In this document: piece after piece, positions 54,812 to 64,000 of the stretch
Layout: every line of letters starts with the position of its first letter
How positions within the stretch are numbered: position 1 is the stretch's first letter
NCBI GenBank assembly: GCA_964036045.1
Contig: OZ038385.1
Span: 124,001-188,000, forward strand
From: Eutreptiella sp. 'Long Island Sound 2002'
Lineage: Eukaryota > Euglenozoa > Euglenophyceae > Eutreptiales > Eutreptiaceae
Direction: 5' to 3'
DNA: 64,000 nt
Translations under genes and position numbers: made by a program
Notes under the pieces: generated by a model
What the model was told of the DNA's origin: nothing
The model's input: only the letters and a program-made list of their open reading frames with translations
Database searches by the model: none

Positions 54812-54959
54812 CGAAGTTTTCCATAAAATATGAGGTTTTGGGAGGGGGAGGGGTACTGTGGCAGTGGCAGTGGCAGAGACTGAGGCTGACCGCCCCCCCC
54901 CCCCCCCTGTGCTTCCCAGTTGATGCTTTTCTTCTGACTGTGCTTTCGGGGGGACTACT
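54811..54959 (+). repeat. PAT element split repeat A1
   Basis: 149 bp starting CCGAAGTTTTCCATAAAA and ending CGGGGGGACTACT, just upstream of the gag ATG. It matches A2 (59,585-59,731, 147 bp) apart from C-run length and a few substitutions. It contains GGCAGTGGCAGTGGCAGAGA and a 15-C run (54,893-54,907). Confidence 0.9.
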
Positions 54960-54962
54960 ACC

Positions 54963-56126
54963 ATGCCGGGGGATACATCGAATGGGTCATCGGACGCGGC
55001 TGGTGGGGAGAGCCGGGGGGCGAAGCGGGCCAGGCTGGCTTTCAACCGGGACGACATGGACCTGGACCCCGTCAAGACCCCCGAGTACGCACGCTGGGAG
55101 CGGTGGCGAGATCACGCTGCGGCCACCGCGTACGGGTTCCTGGACAGCGCGGATGCCGGCATCATGGCTGCCCGGTACCAGGAGCGGCTGATGGAGGATG
55201 GCCTATCCGTGGCGGGCGTTGATCGAGCGGTGGAGTGGGCCGGCGGCGGGCTGGACGCCCCGACGGCCCTCATATACATGGCCCTCTTTGAGCGATCCAC
55301 GGACCTGCGGCTCGACGTCGAGGCGGCTGCTTGGAAGGCGGTGCCGCAGCCCAGCCCGCCTGCCCGGGAGCAGGCAGAGGAGACGCCGAAAGACCAGCCG
55401 CGGGAGCCGCAGGAGTCCCCGGAGCAGGCGGAGATACGACGGCTGGAGGCTCGCATCCGGGAGCTCCAGCTACCAAAGGTACCACCCCTATCCGAGGGAG
55501 AACTAGCCAAGATAACCGCGGGGCAACTTCCCTGGCTCTGGCAGCAGGAGCTCGTCCAAGCCTTGGGCACCTGGCTCAAAGCGGAAGACCCCGTTGGGAG
55601 GGGCAATGCGGTTGTGGAAACGGTGTGGAAGGTGGTCTACAGGGACTGCCAGCCTACGCCCACCCACCCTGCTGGGGCGGCGGCGCGGCCAGCGCCACAG
55701 GGGTGGTACGCCCTGGCCCAACAGCCTACGCCGAGTCAGACCCAGGCGCAGACCCAGGCGCAGACCCAGACTCAGGCGCCGGCTCAGGCGCAGGCCCCGG
55801 CCCCTGCCCCCCCTCGGGCATGCTTCCGCTGTGGCTTGCACGGACACTGGGCCAGGGACTGTGCCAGTGGTACCCAGGGGCGGGCCCCCTCAGTCGCCGG
55901 TTCCGTCGCGGGCTCGTACCGGGGGGGGTTCAGTACCGTGGGTAGCCAGAGCCTGTACACAGCGCACAGCACGGGCCGCACCTATGACGCGACTGGACCC
56001 CCCCCGTACCCATGTTTTCGGTGTGGCCGCAACCACTGGGCCGTGGGCGGGCCGTGCCCGGCGCCGCCTGCCCAGGCCCCCCCGCCCTTTCCGGCCGGGC
56101 CGGCCCCAGCGCCGGCCAGCTGCTGA
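54963..56126 (+). CDS. gag: Gag-like protein of PAT element
   Basis: 387 codons from ATG 54,963 (MPGDTSNGSSDAAGGE), three bases after repeat A1. It has an acidic/basic N-terminal region and a helical mid region (EQAEIRRLEARIRELQLPKV). A Gln/Thr/Ala-Pro tract follows (TPSQTQAQTQAQTQTQAPAQ), then two zinc knuckles. The first is CFRCGLHGHWARDC (C-x2-C-x4-H-x4-C) near residues 285-298; the second, CFRCGRNHWAVGGPC, has altered spacing and lies near the C terminus. Zinc knuckles and a Pro-rich tail fit an RNA-binding capsid-type protein. It overlaps the start of the next frame, so downstream translation probably depends on frameshifting or re-initiation. Confidence 0.85.
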   Translation: MPGDTSNGSSDAAGGESRGAKRARLAFNRDDMDLDPVKTPEYARWERWRDHAAATAYGFLDSADAGIMAARYQERLMEDGLSVAGVDRAVEWAGGGLDAPTALIYMALFERSTDLRLDVEAAAWKAVPQPSPPAREQAEETPKDQPREPQESPEQAEIRRLEARIRELQLPKVPPLSEGELAKITAGQLPWLWQQELVQALGTWLKAEDPVGRGNAVVETVWKVVYRDCQPTPTHPAGAAARPAPQGWYALAQQPTPSQTQAQTQAQTQTQAPAQAQAPAPAPPRACFRCGLHGHWARDCASGTQGRAPSVAGSVAGSYRGGFSTVGSQSLYTAHSTGRTYDATGPPPYPCFRCGRNHWAVGGPCPAPPAQAPPPFPAGPAPAPASC

Positions 56127-56130
56127 AGAA

Positions 56131-57684
56131 CCTGGCGCCAGCGCCAGGGATGGGCCCGCCGGCGAGGGGGGCGCCAGTGACGAAGGGGGCGGGGCACTCG
56201 ACCTCCGATACGCGGGGTCGGCAGTGGACAGCCTATGGTGGGGCAACTACATGGAGGAGCCCCTCGCGCTGGCCATCCGGCGGTGGTCCCCTGGAACCGT
56301 GGAGCGGTGGACAGCAATCCTCAGGGATGTGGGCCGATTCGCGACGCACTGGCCCGAGCTGGACGCGGCGGGGGCACTGTCCCAGTACCTCGTCCGACGC
56401 GCCGCCATGGGCCAGCAGCCTGGGACGCTACGAGGCGTCATATCAGCCCTTCGCCTGGCGGAGAAGCTGGGATGCATACGACCCACGGTGCGGCCCGTGC
56501 ACTGGCTCATGGCACGAGGTGCCGCCACCACCACTGCCGCGCCACGACCCACCCAAGTATGGGCCGAGCTGGTCACCCTCCGGCTCATGGCCCGGAGCAT
56601 CAGGACCACCCTCGACTGGTTCTGCCTGGGCCTTGCCGTCATCTCCTTCGCCACGCTCCTCAGGGTGGGTGAAGCAGCCAGCGTACGGCCCGTGGACTTG
56701 CGAAAGCGGTGCGTGCTGGGGTTCTTCGACGACAAGAAGGACGACGACTGGGTCACGGTACGGCTGGGAGCGTGGCCCGAAGCATGGCGCGCGGCGATGG
56801 CAGCCCACCCGTGGGTGTCCAGCAGGCCCGCGTCAGTGCCGCTTATGGCTGCCGCGTTCGACCTCCAAGCGGCGATCCATGGCTTGCTGGCTGCCACGGG
56901 GTGGGAATCAATGGGGTGGCACGCGTGGAGACGCGGAGGAGCTGCGGCCATGCGGGCGTTCGGGGCCGCCGTCGCCAGCATCGCGGTGGCTGGCCGATGG
57001 GACAACGAAGCGGAGGCGCACAGGTATGCCAGCGCGCCCCCTGGATGGGAGTTCTTCCTGCCCGACAATGTGCCCTGGCCAACGCCGGGATTTGGGGTTG
57101 AGATCCGGCCGGTCCACGCGTACCAGCTCTGGGCGCTCGGCACGCTTGGGCCCCGCGGCCCCGACGGGACGGGCGCCGCCCCTGCCCCACCCGATGTCCG
57201 CGCTGGGAACCATGGCGGCCAAGGGACCGGCCTGCGTGGCGATTCCGACATGCAGGAGACCATCGTACTGGGCTCCTCCAGTGACGAGTCGCCCGGCACG
57301 GTGGCACGCAGGGCCGCCAGACACCCCCGCGAAGGCCAGTGCAAGGCCTACGTGCACCGAACCGTGGCCCGCGGCCGGTCGGCACCCGCAGCGCGGGCAC
57401 CGCGGGCTGAGCCCACCCCAAAGCCCCGGGCCAAGCAGACCGCAAATGGAGCGGCCGACCGCCGAACCACAGCCCCCCGTTCCGCGGCTGTGCCCCGGGT
57501 CACGCCAGCACGGGCGAGCACCAGAGGCACCCAGGCACCCGGCGGGGCGCCGGCGAGACGGCGCAGCGGAGCGGCTGGGGATGCAGCTGGCAGTTGCCCG
57601 GTGCACCATGTGCGGCCTCGACTGGAACGACCACCTGGAGGCGGCGGCGCGCCACATGGGGCGCAGCCTGAAGGCCCCTGCTGA
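56131..57684 (+). CDS. Tyrosine recombinase (integrase) of PAT element
   Basis: A +1-phase frame open from within gag to 57,684; the true start is unresolved (an in-frame ATG occurs at 56,251, MEEPLALAI). The N-terminal SAM-like region reads WSPGTVERWTAILRDVGRFA and PGTLRGVISALRLAEKLG. The catalytic domain shows the tyrosine-recombinase signature: Arg in LLRVGEAAS (56,662-56,664), H-x-x-R in GWHAWRRGGAAA (His codon 56,920-56,922), W in AGRW, and Tyr in AHRYAS (57,025-57,027). This family joins circular retrotransposon DNA to target DNA without target duplication, matching the AAC junctions seen here. A long basic Ala/Pro/Arg tail follows and overlaps the RT frame. Confidence 0.88.
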   Translation, partial: PGASARDGPAGEGGASDEGGGALDLRYAGSAVDSLWWGNYMEEPLALAIRRWSPGTVERWTAILRDVGRFATHWPELDAAGALSQYLVRRAAMGQQPGTLRGVISALRLAEKLGCIRPTVRPVHWLMARGAATTTAAPRPTQVWAELVTLRLMARSIRTTLDWFCLGLAVISFATLLRVGEAASVRPVDLRKRCVLGFFDDKKDDDWVTVRLGAWPEAWRAAMAAHPWVSSRPASVPLMAAAFDLQAAIHGLLAATGWESMGWHAWRRGGAAAMRAFGAAVASIAVAGRWDNEAEAHRYASAPPGWEFFLPDNVPWPTPGFGVEIRPVHAYQLWALGTLGPRGPDGTGAAPAPPDVRAGNHGGQGTGLRGDSDMQETIVLGSSSDESPGTVARRAARHPREGQCKAYVHRTVARGRSAPAARAPRAEPTPKPRAKQTANGAADRRTTAPRSAAVPRVTPARASTRGTQAPGGAPARRRSGAAGDAAGSCPVHHVRPRLERPPGGGGAPHGAQPEGPC

Positions 57685-59464
57685 CAATGTCCTGCCCCTC
57701 TTGCAGGCGTGGTGGGCGGAGTCCATCAAGTGGGCTGTGGATCGCCCGGCGTGGAAGGAGAGGGCAGCGGCCGCGGACCTGGCGCTGGCGGAGGAGGCTC
57801 TGCACCTCCTGGCGGGGGGCGAGATCCCGCTCGATGGGGGCTCCTCGACCCGCCTGAACGACCAGTCGCGCGTCACTGTGGAGCTCGCGGCGCGTGGGCT
57901 GGGGGACACGGGGCGCGTACAAGTCCCGCCGCACGTCTGGAAGGACTGGGCTGACCCCGAGTTTGGCAGGGCGGGGGGGCGTGTCCATCCCCTCCCCCCC
58001 TCCCGCTGCCCGCGGGTGGCAGCCCTCCTCTCCACCCTCGCGTCCCAGGGCCTGGTCAGCGTGGTGGGGGGGGATGCGAATGCGGAGGTTTTCGTCAAGT
58101 GGAAATCAGAGCGCAAATGCGCCCTGATTGTGAACATGAAGATGTTCAACCGGGGATGCAAGTACAAGGCCCGCCCCTTCAAGCTGCCATCGCTGGAGGG
58201 CCTGGCCATCCTCCTCAGGGACCTGGGGGGAAGGGTGGGTGGGGCAGGGGGGGGGGGCTGTGGGGCACCAAGCTGGACATAGCTAACTGCTATTGGAGTG
58301 TGGAGCTCCCCCCCCCCCCTGGCAAACACCATCCGGGTGGCGGCCCAGGGGCACACGTATGCTTTTCTGCGGGTGCCTTTTGGCTGGCACCAGGCGCCTG
58401 GGCTGGTCCAGGCCCTTATTTCCGACCTGCTGCGGGACCTGGGGAAGGGGGGGGTGGTGGTGGTACAATACCTGGATGACATCCTTTTCGTCGGTTATGA
58501 TCCGGGGGAGGTGGCCACTGTCACCGACAGTGCGGCACGCCTCCTACGACAGGCGGGCTTCCTCATCAGTGAGAAGTCCGTCTTCACGCCGCAGCGCTCC
58601 TTGCGGTGGATGGGCAAGGATGTGGACCTTGCAGGGTGCAGGGTGGCGCCGGCGGCATCGGCGGTGGCGGCGGTGGTGGCGGCATGGGTGAAGCTGGCCC
58701 TCAGGCCATACACCTATGTCGCCCTGAGGCGGCTACTAGGGAAGATAGGGTGGTTGGGTCGCCCAGGGAACCTGGGGGGGTGCTTTCTGGCGGGTGCCCG
58801 GTCATGGCTGCGCTGGGGCCCGCGCTGGGCCTGGCGCACACCGGCGGCAGTGGTGCGCGGTCTTTGCGAAGCCATAGCCCAGTGCTACCGGGGCTGGGAG
58901 CCGGACACTACCGCAGGGGGGCCAGCAGTGCGCGTGTTGGTGGACGCGGCCAGGTGTGCCCTTACCACGGGGAATGACCCCTCCTACTGCGTCGGCTCCT
59001 GGGGACCGGGGGGGGCGGATCTGTCGCTGTGCCCCGCGTGGGTGACCACGCAGCAGGCGGCTGAGCTGTGGGGGACGCTGGTGGCGCTGGAAGATGCGCA
59101 GGCGCGACGAGCGCGGCGCCTGGTGCTCGTGGGGGACAACATGGGGGCGCTGGCCCAGCTCCTTTGGGGGAGGGCGGGGGCGGGCAAGGTCCAGCAGCAG
59201 CGCATACTGCGGCGGATAGCCCACCGCCTCCGCTGGACGGGGCTGCAGCTGACCCTCTGCTGGGTGCAGTCCGCACTAAACCCAGCGGACTCCATCAGCC
59301 GAGCATGGGACAGGAGGGGGGGCAGGGCAGCAGTGATCGAGGCGGCGGCAAAAGAGCGCCTGTGGGTGAGCTCGCCGCAATGGGCAGCGTGGGGGGCTAT
59401 TGCAGACCGCGACAAGGCGGTGCGACCGTGCACGGTCCCCCTTCCTGTCTGGTTGCGGGGATGA
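57581..59464 (+). CDS. Reverse transcriptase / RNase H of PAT element (two frame changes at homopolymers)
   Basis: The likely ATG is at 57,581 (MQLAVARCTMCGLDW), overlapping the recombinase frame by ~100 nt. RT palm motifs: CALIVNMKMFNRGCKYKARP and FKLPSLEGL; the first catalytic Asp in KLDIANCYWSVEL (~58,268-58,305); FLRVPFGWHQAPGLVQALI; catalytic YLDD at 58,469-58,480; LISEKSVFTPQRSLRWMGKD. RNase H: Asp in RVLVDAARC (58,943), Glu in QQAAELWGTLVALE, Asp in LVGDNMGAL, and a C-terminal NPADSISRAWD. The segment between an 11-G run (58,247-58,257) and a 12-C run (58,308-58,319) is in a different frame from both sides, so two compensating indels are needed. The frame ends TGA, 16 nt before repeat B1. 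Confidence 0.87.
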
Positions 59465-59480
59465 CAGTCAAAAATTTTAT

Positions 59481-59585
59481 CCCAGGGGGCCTGCAAATAC
59501 AGTAGCTGTCCATGTCCAGTGCGCAGTGCAGAGGGGTGCAGGGCAGTGCAGGGCGGTGCAGGGCAGGGCGTGCACATGCCAAAAC
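59481..59585 (+). repeat. PAT element split repeat B1
   Basis: 105 bp from CCCAGGGGGCCTGCAAATAC to GTGCACATGCCAAAAC. It reads identical to B2 (59,817-59,921). It contains GTGCAGGGCAGTGCAGGGC direct repeats. Confidence 0.9.
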
Positions 59586-59731
59586 CGAAGTTTTCCATAA
59601 AAACTGAGGTTTTGGGAGGGGGAGGGGTACAGTGGCAGTGGCAGTGGCAGAGACTGAGGCTGACCGCCCCCCCCCCCCCTGTGCTTCCCAGTTGATGCTT
59701 TTCTTCTGACTGTGCTTTCGGGGGGACTACT
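59585..59731 (+). repeat. PAT element split repeat A2
   Basis: 147 bp from CCGAAGTTTTCCATAAAAAC to GGACTACT, abutting B1 at AAC. It is the internal partner of A1. Confidence 0.9.
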
Positions 59732-59816
59732 CGCCCGGGAGGTGTTGTACTACGCACTATGTGGCGCTATAAGCGCGGCCAAAGGCCATCATCGTGCCCC
59801 CAGGGGGCCTGCAAAG

Positions 59817-59921
59817 CCCAGGGGGCCTGCAAATACAGTAGCTGTCCATGTCCAGTGCGCAGTGCAGAGGGGTGCAGGGCAGTGCAGGGCGGTGCAGGGC
59901 AGGGCGTGCACATGCCAAAAC
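59817..59921 (+). repeat. PAT element split repeat B2
   Basis: 105 bp, identical as read to B1. It is preceded by an extra partial copy (CCAGGGGGCCTGCAAAG) and ends at AAC, after which satellite sequence resumes with TCTGTCATC. Confidence 0.9.
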
Positions 59922-62900
59922 TCTGTCATCAGTACCCCTGGGTCAAGAGCCGTGTCATCAATACCCCTGGGTCACGAACTCCCCGATCAGTACCCCTAGG
60001 CCAAGAGCTCTGTCATCATTACCCCTGGGTCAAGAACTCGGTCATCAGTACCCCTGGGTCACGAACTCTGTCCTCAGTACCCCTGGGTCACGATCTGTGT
60101 CATCATTACCCCTGGGTCAAGACCTCTGTCATCAGTACCCCTGGGTCAAGAACTCTGTCATCAGTACTCCTGGGTCAAGAACTCTGTCATCAGTACCACT
60201 GGGCCAACAACTCTGTCATCAGTACCCCTAGGTCACGAACTCTGTCATCAGTACCCCTGGGTCACGAACTATGTCATCAGTACCCCTGGGTCACAAACTC
60301 TGTCATCAGTACCCCTGGGTCAAGAACTCTGTCATCAGTACCCCTGGGTCAAGAACTCTGTCATCAGTACCCCTGGGTCAAGAACTCTGTCATCATTACC
60401 CCTCGGTCACGAACTCTGTCATCAGTTCCCCTGGGTCAAGAACTCTGTCATCATTGCCCCTCGGTCACGAATTGTGTCATCATTACCCGTGGGTCAAGAA
60501 CTCTGTCATCAGTACCCCTGGGCCAAGAACTCTGTCATCAGTACCCCCGGGTCAAGAACTCTGTCATCAGTACCCCTGGGTCAAGAGCCCTGTCATCAAT
60601 ACCCCTGGGTCACGAACTCTGTCATCAGTACCCCTGGGTCAAGAACTCTCTCATCAGTACCACTGGGCCAACAACTCTGTCATCAGTAACCCCTTGGGTC
60701 AAGAACTCTGTCATCAGTACCCCTGGGTCAAGAACTTTGTCATCAGTACCCCTGGGTCACGAACTATGTCATCAGTACCCCTGGGTCATGAACTCTGTCA
60801 TCGGTACCCCTGGGTCAGGAACTCTGTCATCGGTACCCCTGGGTCAAGAACTCTGTCATCAGTACCCCTGGGTCAAGAACTCTGTCATCAGTACCACTGG
60901 GCCAACAACTCTGTCATCAGTACCCCTGGGTCAAGAACTCTGTCATCAGTACCCCTGGGTCAAGAACTCCGTCATCAGTACCCCTGGGTCACGAACTATG
61001 TCATCAGTACCACTGGGTCATGAACTCTGTCCTCAGTACCCCTGGGTCAAGAACTCTGTCATCAGTACCCCTGGGTCACGAACTATGTCATCCGTACCCC
61101 TGGGTCAAGAACTTTGTCATCATTACCCCTGGGTCACGAACTCTGTCATCAGTACCCCTGGGTCAAAAACTCTGTCCTCATTACCCCTGGGTCAAGAACT
61201 CTGTCATCAGTACCCCTGGGTCAAGAACTCTGTCATCAGTACCCCTGGGTCAAGAACTTTGTCATCGTTACCCCTGGGTCACGAATTCTGTCATCAGTAT
61301 CCCTGGGTCACGAACTATGTCATCAGTACCCCCGGGTCATGAACTCTGTCATCATTACCCCTGGGTCAAGAACTCTGTCATCAGTACCCCTGGGTCAAGA
61401 ACTCTGTCCTCAGTACCCCTGGGTCAAGAACTCTGTCATCAGTACCCCTAGGTCACGAACTCTGTCATCAGTACCCCTGGGTCACGAACTATGTCATCAG
61501 TACCCCTGGGTCACGAACTCTGTCATCAGTACCCCTGGGTCAAGAACTCTGTCATCAGTACCCCTGGGTCAAGAACTCTGTCATCAGTACCCCTGGGTCA
61601 AGAACTCTGTCATCATTACCCCTCGGTCACGAACTCTGTCATCAGTTCCCCTGGGTCATGAACTCTGTCATCAGTACCACTGGGTCAAGAACTCTGTCAT
61701 CAGTACCCCTGGGTCACGAACTATGTCATCCGTACCCCTGGGTCAAGAACTCTGTCATCATTGCCCCTCGGTCACGAATTCTGTCATCATTACCCGTGGG
61801 TCAAGAACTCTGTCATCAGTACCCCTGGGTCAAGAACTCTGTCATCAGTACCCCCGGGTCAAGAACTCTGTCATCAGTACCCCTGGGTCAAGAGCCCTGT
61901 CATCAATACCCCTGGGTCACGAACTCTGTCATCAGTACCCCTGGGTCAAGAACTCTGTCATCAGTACCACCGGGCCAACAACTCTGTCATCAGTAACCCC
62001 TTGGGTCAAGAACTCTGTCATCAGTACCCCTGGGTCAAGAACTCTGTCATCAGTACCCCTGGGTCACGAACTCTATCATCAGTACCCCTGGGTCATGAAC
62101 TCTGTCATCAGGACCCCTGGGTCAAGAACTCTGTCATCAGTACCCTTGGGTCAAGAACTCTGTCATCAGTACCCCTGGGTCAAGAACTCTGTCATCAGCA
62201 CCACTGGGCCAACAACTCTGTCATCAGTACCCCTGGGTCAAGAACTCTGTCATCAGTACCCCTGGGTCAAGAACTCCGTCATCAGTACCCCTGGGTCACG
62301 AACTATGTCATCAGTACCACTGGGTCATGAACTCTGTCCTCAGTACCCCTGGGTCAAGAACTCTGTCATCAGTACCCCTGGGTCACGAACTATGTCAGCC
62401 GTACCCCTGGGTCAAGAACTTTGTCATCATTACCCCTGGGTCACGAACTCTGTCATCAGTACCCCTGGGTCAAAAACTCTGTCCTCATTACCCCTGGGTC
62501 AAGAACTCTGTCATCAGTACCCCTGGGTCAAGAACTCTGTCATCAGTACCCCTGGGTCACGAACTCTGTCATCATTACCCCTGGGTCACGAATTCTGTCA
62601 TCAGTATCCCCGGGTCACGAACTATGTCATCAGTACCCCCGGGTCATGAACTCTGTCATCATTACCCCTGGGTCAAGAACTCTGTCATCAGTACCCCTGG
62701 GTCAAGAACTCTGTCATCAGTACCCCTGGGTCAAGAACTTTGTCATCATTACCCCTGGGTCACGAACTCTGTCATCAGTACCCCTGGGTCAAAAACTCTT
62801 TCATCAGTACCCCTGGGTCAAGAACTCTGTCATCAGTACCCCTGGGTCAAGAACTCTGTCATCAGTACCCCCGGGTCAAGAACTCTGTCATCAGTACCCC

Positions 62901-64000
62901 TGGGTCAAGAGCCCTGTCATCAATACCCCTGGGTCAAGAACTCTGTCATCAGTACCCCTGGGTCAAGAACTCTGTCATGAGTACCACTGGGCCAACAACT
63001 CTGTCATCAGTACCCCTGGGTCAAGAACTCTGTCATCAATACCCCTGGGTCAAGAACCCCGTCATCAGTACCCCTGGGTCACGAACTATGTCATCAGTAC
63101 CCCTGGGTCATGAATTCTGTCATCAGTACCCCTGGGTCAAGAACTCTGTCATCAGTACCCCTGGGTCAAGAACTCTGTCATCAATACCCCTGGGTCAAGA
63201 ACTCTGTCATCATTACCCCTGGGTCACGAACTCTGTCATCATTACCCCTGGGTCAAGATGTCTGTCATCAGTACCCCTGGGTCAAGAACTCTGTCATCAG
63301 TACCCCTGGGTCAAGAACTCTGTCATCAGTACCCCTGGGTGAAGAGCCCTGTCATCAATACCCCTGGGTCACGAACTCCCCGATCAGTATCACTAGGCCA
63401 AGAGCTCTGTCATCATTACCCCTGGGTCAAGAACTCGGTCATCAGTACCCCTGGGTCACGAACTCTGTCCTCAGTACCCCTGGGTCACGAACTCTGTCAT
63501 CATTACCCCTGGGTCAAGACCTCTGTCATCAGTACCCCTGGGTCAAGAACTCTGTCATCAGTACCACTGGGCCAACAACTCTGTCATCAGTACCACTGGG
63601 CCAACAACTCTGTCATCAGTACCCCTAGGTCACGAACTCTGTCATCAGTACCCCTGGGTCACGAACTATGTCATCAGTACCCCTGGGTCATGAACTCTGT
63701 CATCAGTACCCCTGGCTCAAGAACTCTGTCATCAGTACCCCTGGGTCAAGAACTCTGTCATCAGTACCCCTGGGTCAAGAACTCTGTCATCATTACCCCT
63801 CGGTCACAAACTCTGTCATCAGTACCCCTGGGTCAAAAATTCTGTCATCATTACCCGTGGGTCAAGAACACTGTCATCAGTACCCCTGGGTCAAGAACTC
63901 TGTCATCAGTACCCCCGGGTCAAGAACTCTGTCATCAGTACCCCTGGGTCAAGAGCCCTGTCATCAATACCCCTGGGTCAAGACTTCTGTCATCAGTACC
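59919..64000 (+). repeat. 29-bp satellite array, right part (~140 units), runs off the window
   Basis: Same unit as the left array. It has higher-order structure. A rare variant ending CCCCGATCAG occurs at 59,981 and 63,378 (offset 3,397 bp). CATCAGTAACCCCTTGGG occurs at 60,681 and 61,988, and GGTCAAAAACTCTGTCCTCA occurs at 61,161 and 62,468, both at offset 1,307 bp. Non-coding despite open frames. Confidence 0.95.

Larger units (their letters stand above)
54812..59921 (+). mobile_element. PAT-like (DIRS-order) tyrosine-recombinase retrotransposon, complete, 5,110 bp
   Basis: Order: A1 repeat, gag, tyrosine recombinase, RT-RNase H, B1, A2, B2. Split direct repeats, rather than the inverted repeats of DIRS1 itself, define the PAT-like group. 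The trinucleotide AAC is present at the left junction (54,809-54,811), the B1/A2 junction (59,583-59,585) and the right junction (59,919-59,921). This is expected if a circular intermediate recombined its B1/A2-type junction with an AAC target through a tyrosine recombinase, leaving no target-site duplication. A1/A2 and B1/B2 are nearly identical, suggesting recent insertion. All three frames end in TGA. The only obvious defects are two homopolymer-associated frame changes in RT. Confidence 0.92.

Noticed and set aside
56908-58482. A 524-codon minus-strand frame opposite the PAT element
   Set aside because: It is antisense to the recombinase and RT frames, which carry clear catalytic motifs; the GC-rich composition makes antisense frames long.
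54812-59921. Classification as LTR retrotransposon, Ngaro or crypton
   Set aside because: There are no flanking LTRs and no DDE integrase or protease. The arrangement A1...B1-A2-B2 with a tyrosine recombinase and RT-RNase H fits PAT-like elements. Cryptons lack RT, and no Ngaro-type hydrolase frame is present.
52738-63628. Long plus-strand reading frames of up to ~527 codons
   Set aside because: They are translations of a 29-bp tandem repeat that is stop-free in all three frames; the same 29-residue peptide appears in each frame, so this is not evidence of coding.
52790-64000. CRISPR array
   Set aside because: Units are contiguous 29-mers with no spacers, they diverge by point mutation, and the surrounding sequence is eukaryotic.

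Overview
The window looks like a nuclear genome segment from a eukaryotic, probably unicellular alga-like protist. I infer this from spliceosomal introns, few and widely spaced genes, very abundant mini- and microsatellites, numerous G or C homopolymers of 10-19 nt, and a complete PAT-like (DIRS-order) tyrosine-recombinase retrotransposon. Nothing identifies the species. No rRNA, tRNA, CRISPR array or bacterial-type operon is visible.

Layout. 0-2.4 kb holds a decayed minus-strand copy (A) of a dispersed WW / VWAKA-motif gene family and a ~105-bp minisatellite. 2.8-4.1 kb (minus) codes for an ankyrin-repeat region resembling the cytosolic N terminus of TRPV channels. 6-13.4 kb contains a short conserved-looking fragment, two more decayed copies (B, C) of the WW/VWAKA family, and composite minisatellites. 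13.6-18.9 kb is a broken multi-exon plus-strand gene whose introns are built from CTAGAAC inverted repeats and are paralogous to each other (introner-like). 19.8-21.4 kb (minus) is an intact 541-residue gene of unknown function whose 3' end is tandemly duplicated. 22.3-25.2 kb is a 41-bp minisatellite that flips orientation near 24.49 kb. 27.6-28.5 kb is a two-exon gene for a membrane-anchored coiled-coil protein. 31-39 kb is almost entirely repeats. 40.2-41.4 kb is a small hAT-derived element. 43-44.3 kb is a ~200-bp minisatellite. 44.46-46.36 kb is the best copy (D) of the WW/VWAKA family, bracketed by 57-bp direct repeats. 47.5-52.8 kb is gene-poor.

52.8-64 kb is a 29-bp satellite array interrupted by a 5,110-bp PAT-like element (gag, tyrosine recombinase, reverse transcriptase/RNase H, split direct repeats A1...B1-A2-B2). 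The array carries a 3,397-bp higher-order period. Subtracting exactly 5,110 bp restores this period across the insertion, so the element boundaries, its empty site and the absence of a target-site duplication can all be read from this window.

Many otherwise good reading frames break at or near homopolymers, so indel errors in the assembly cannot be separated from real decay here.
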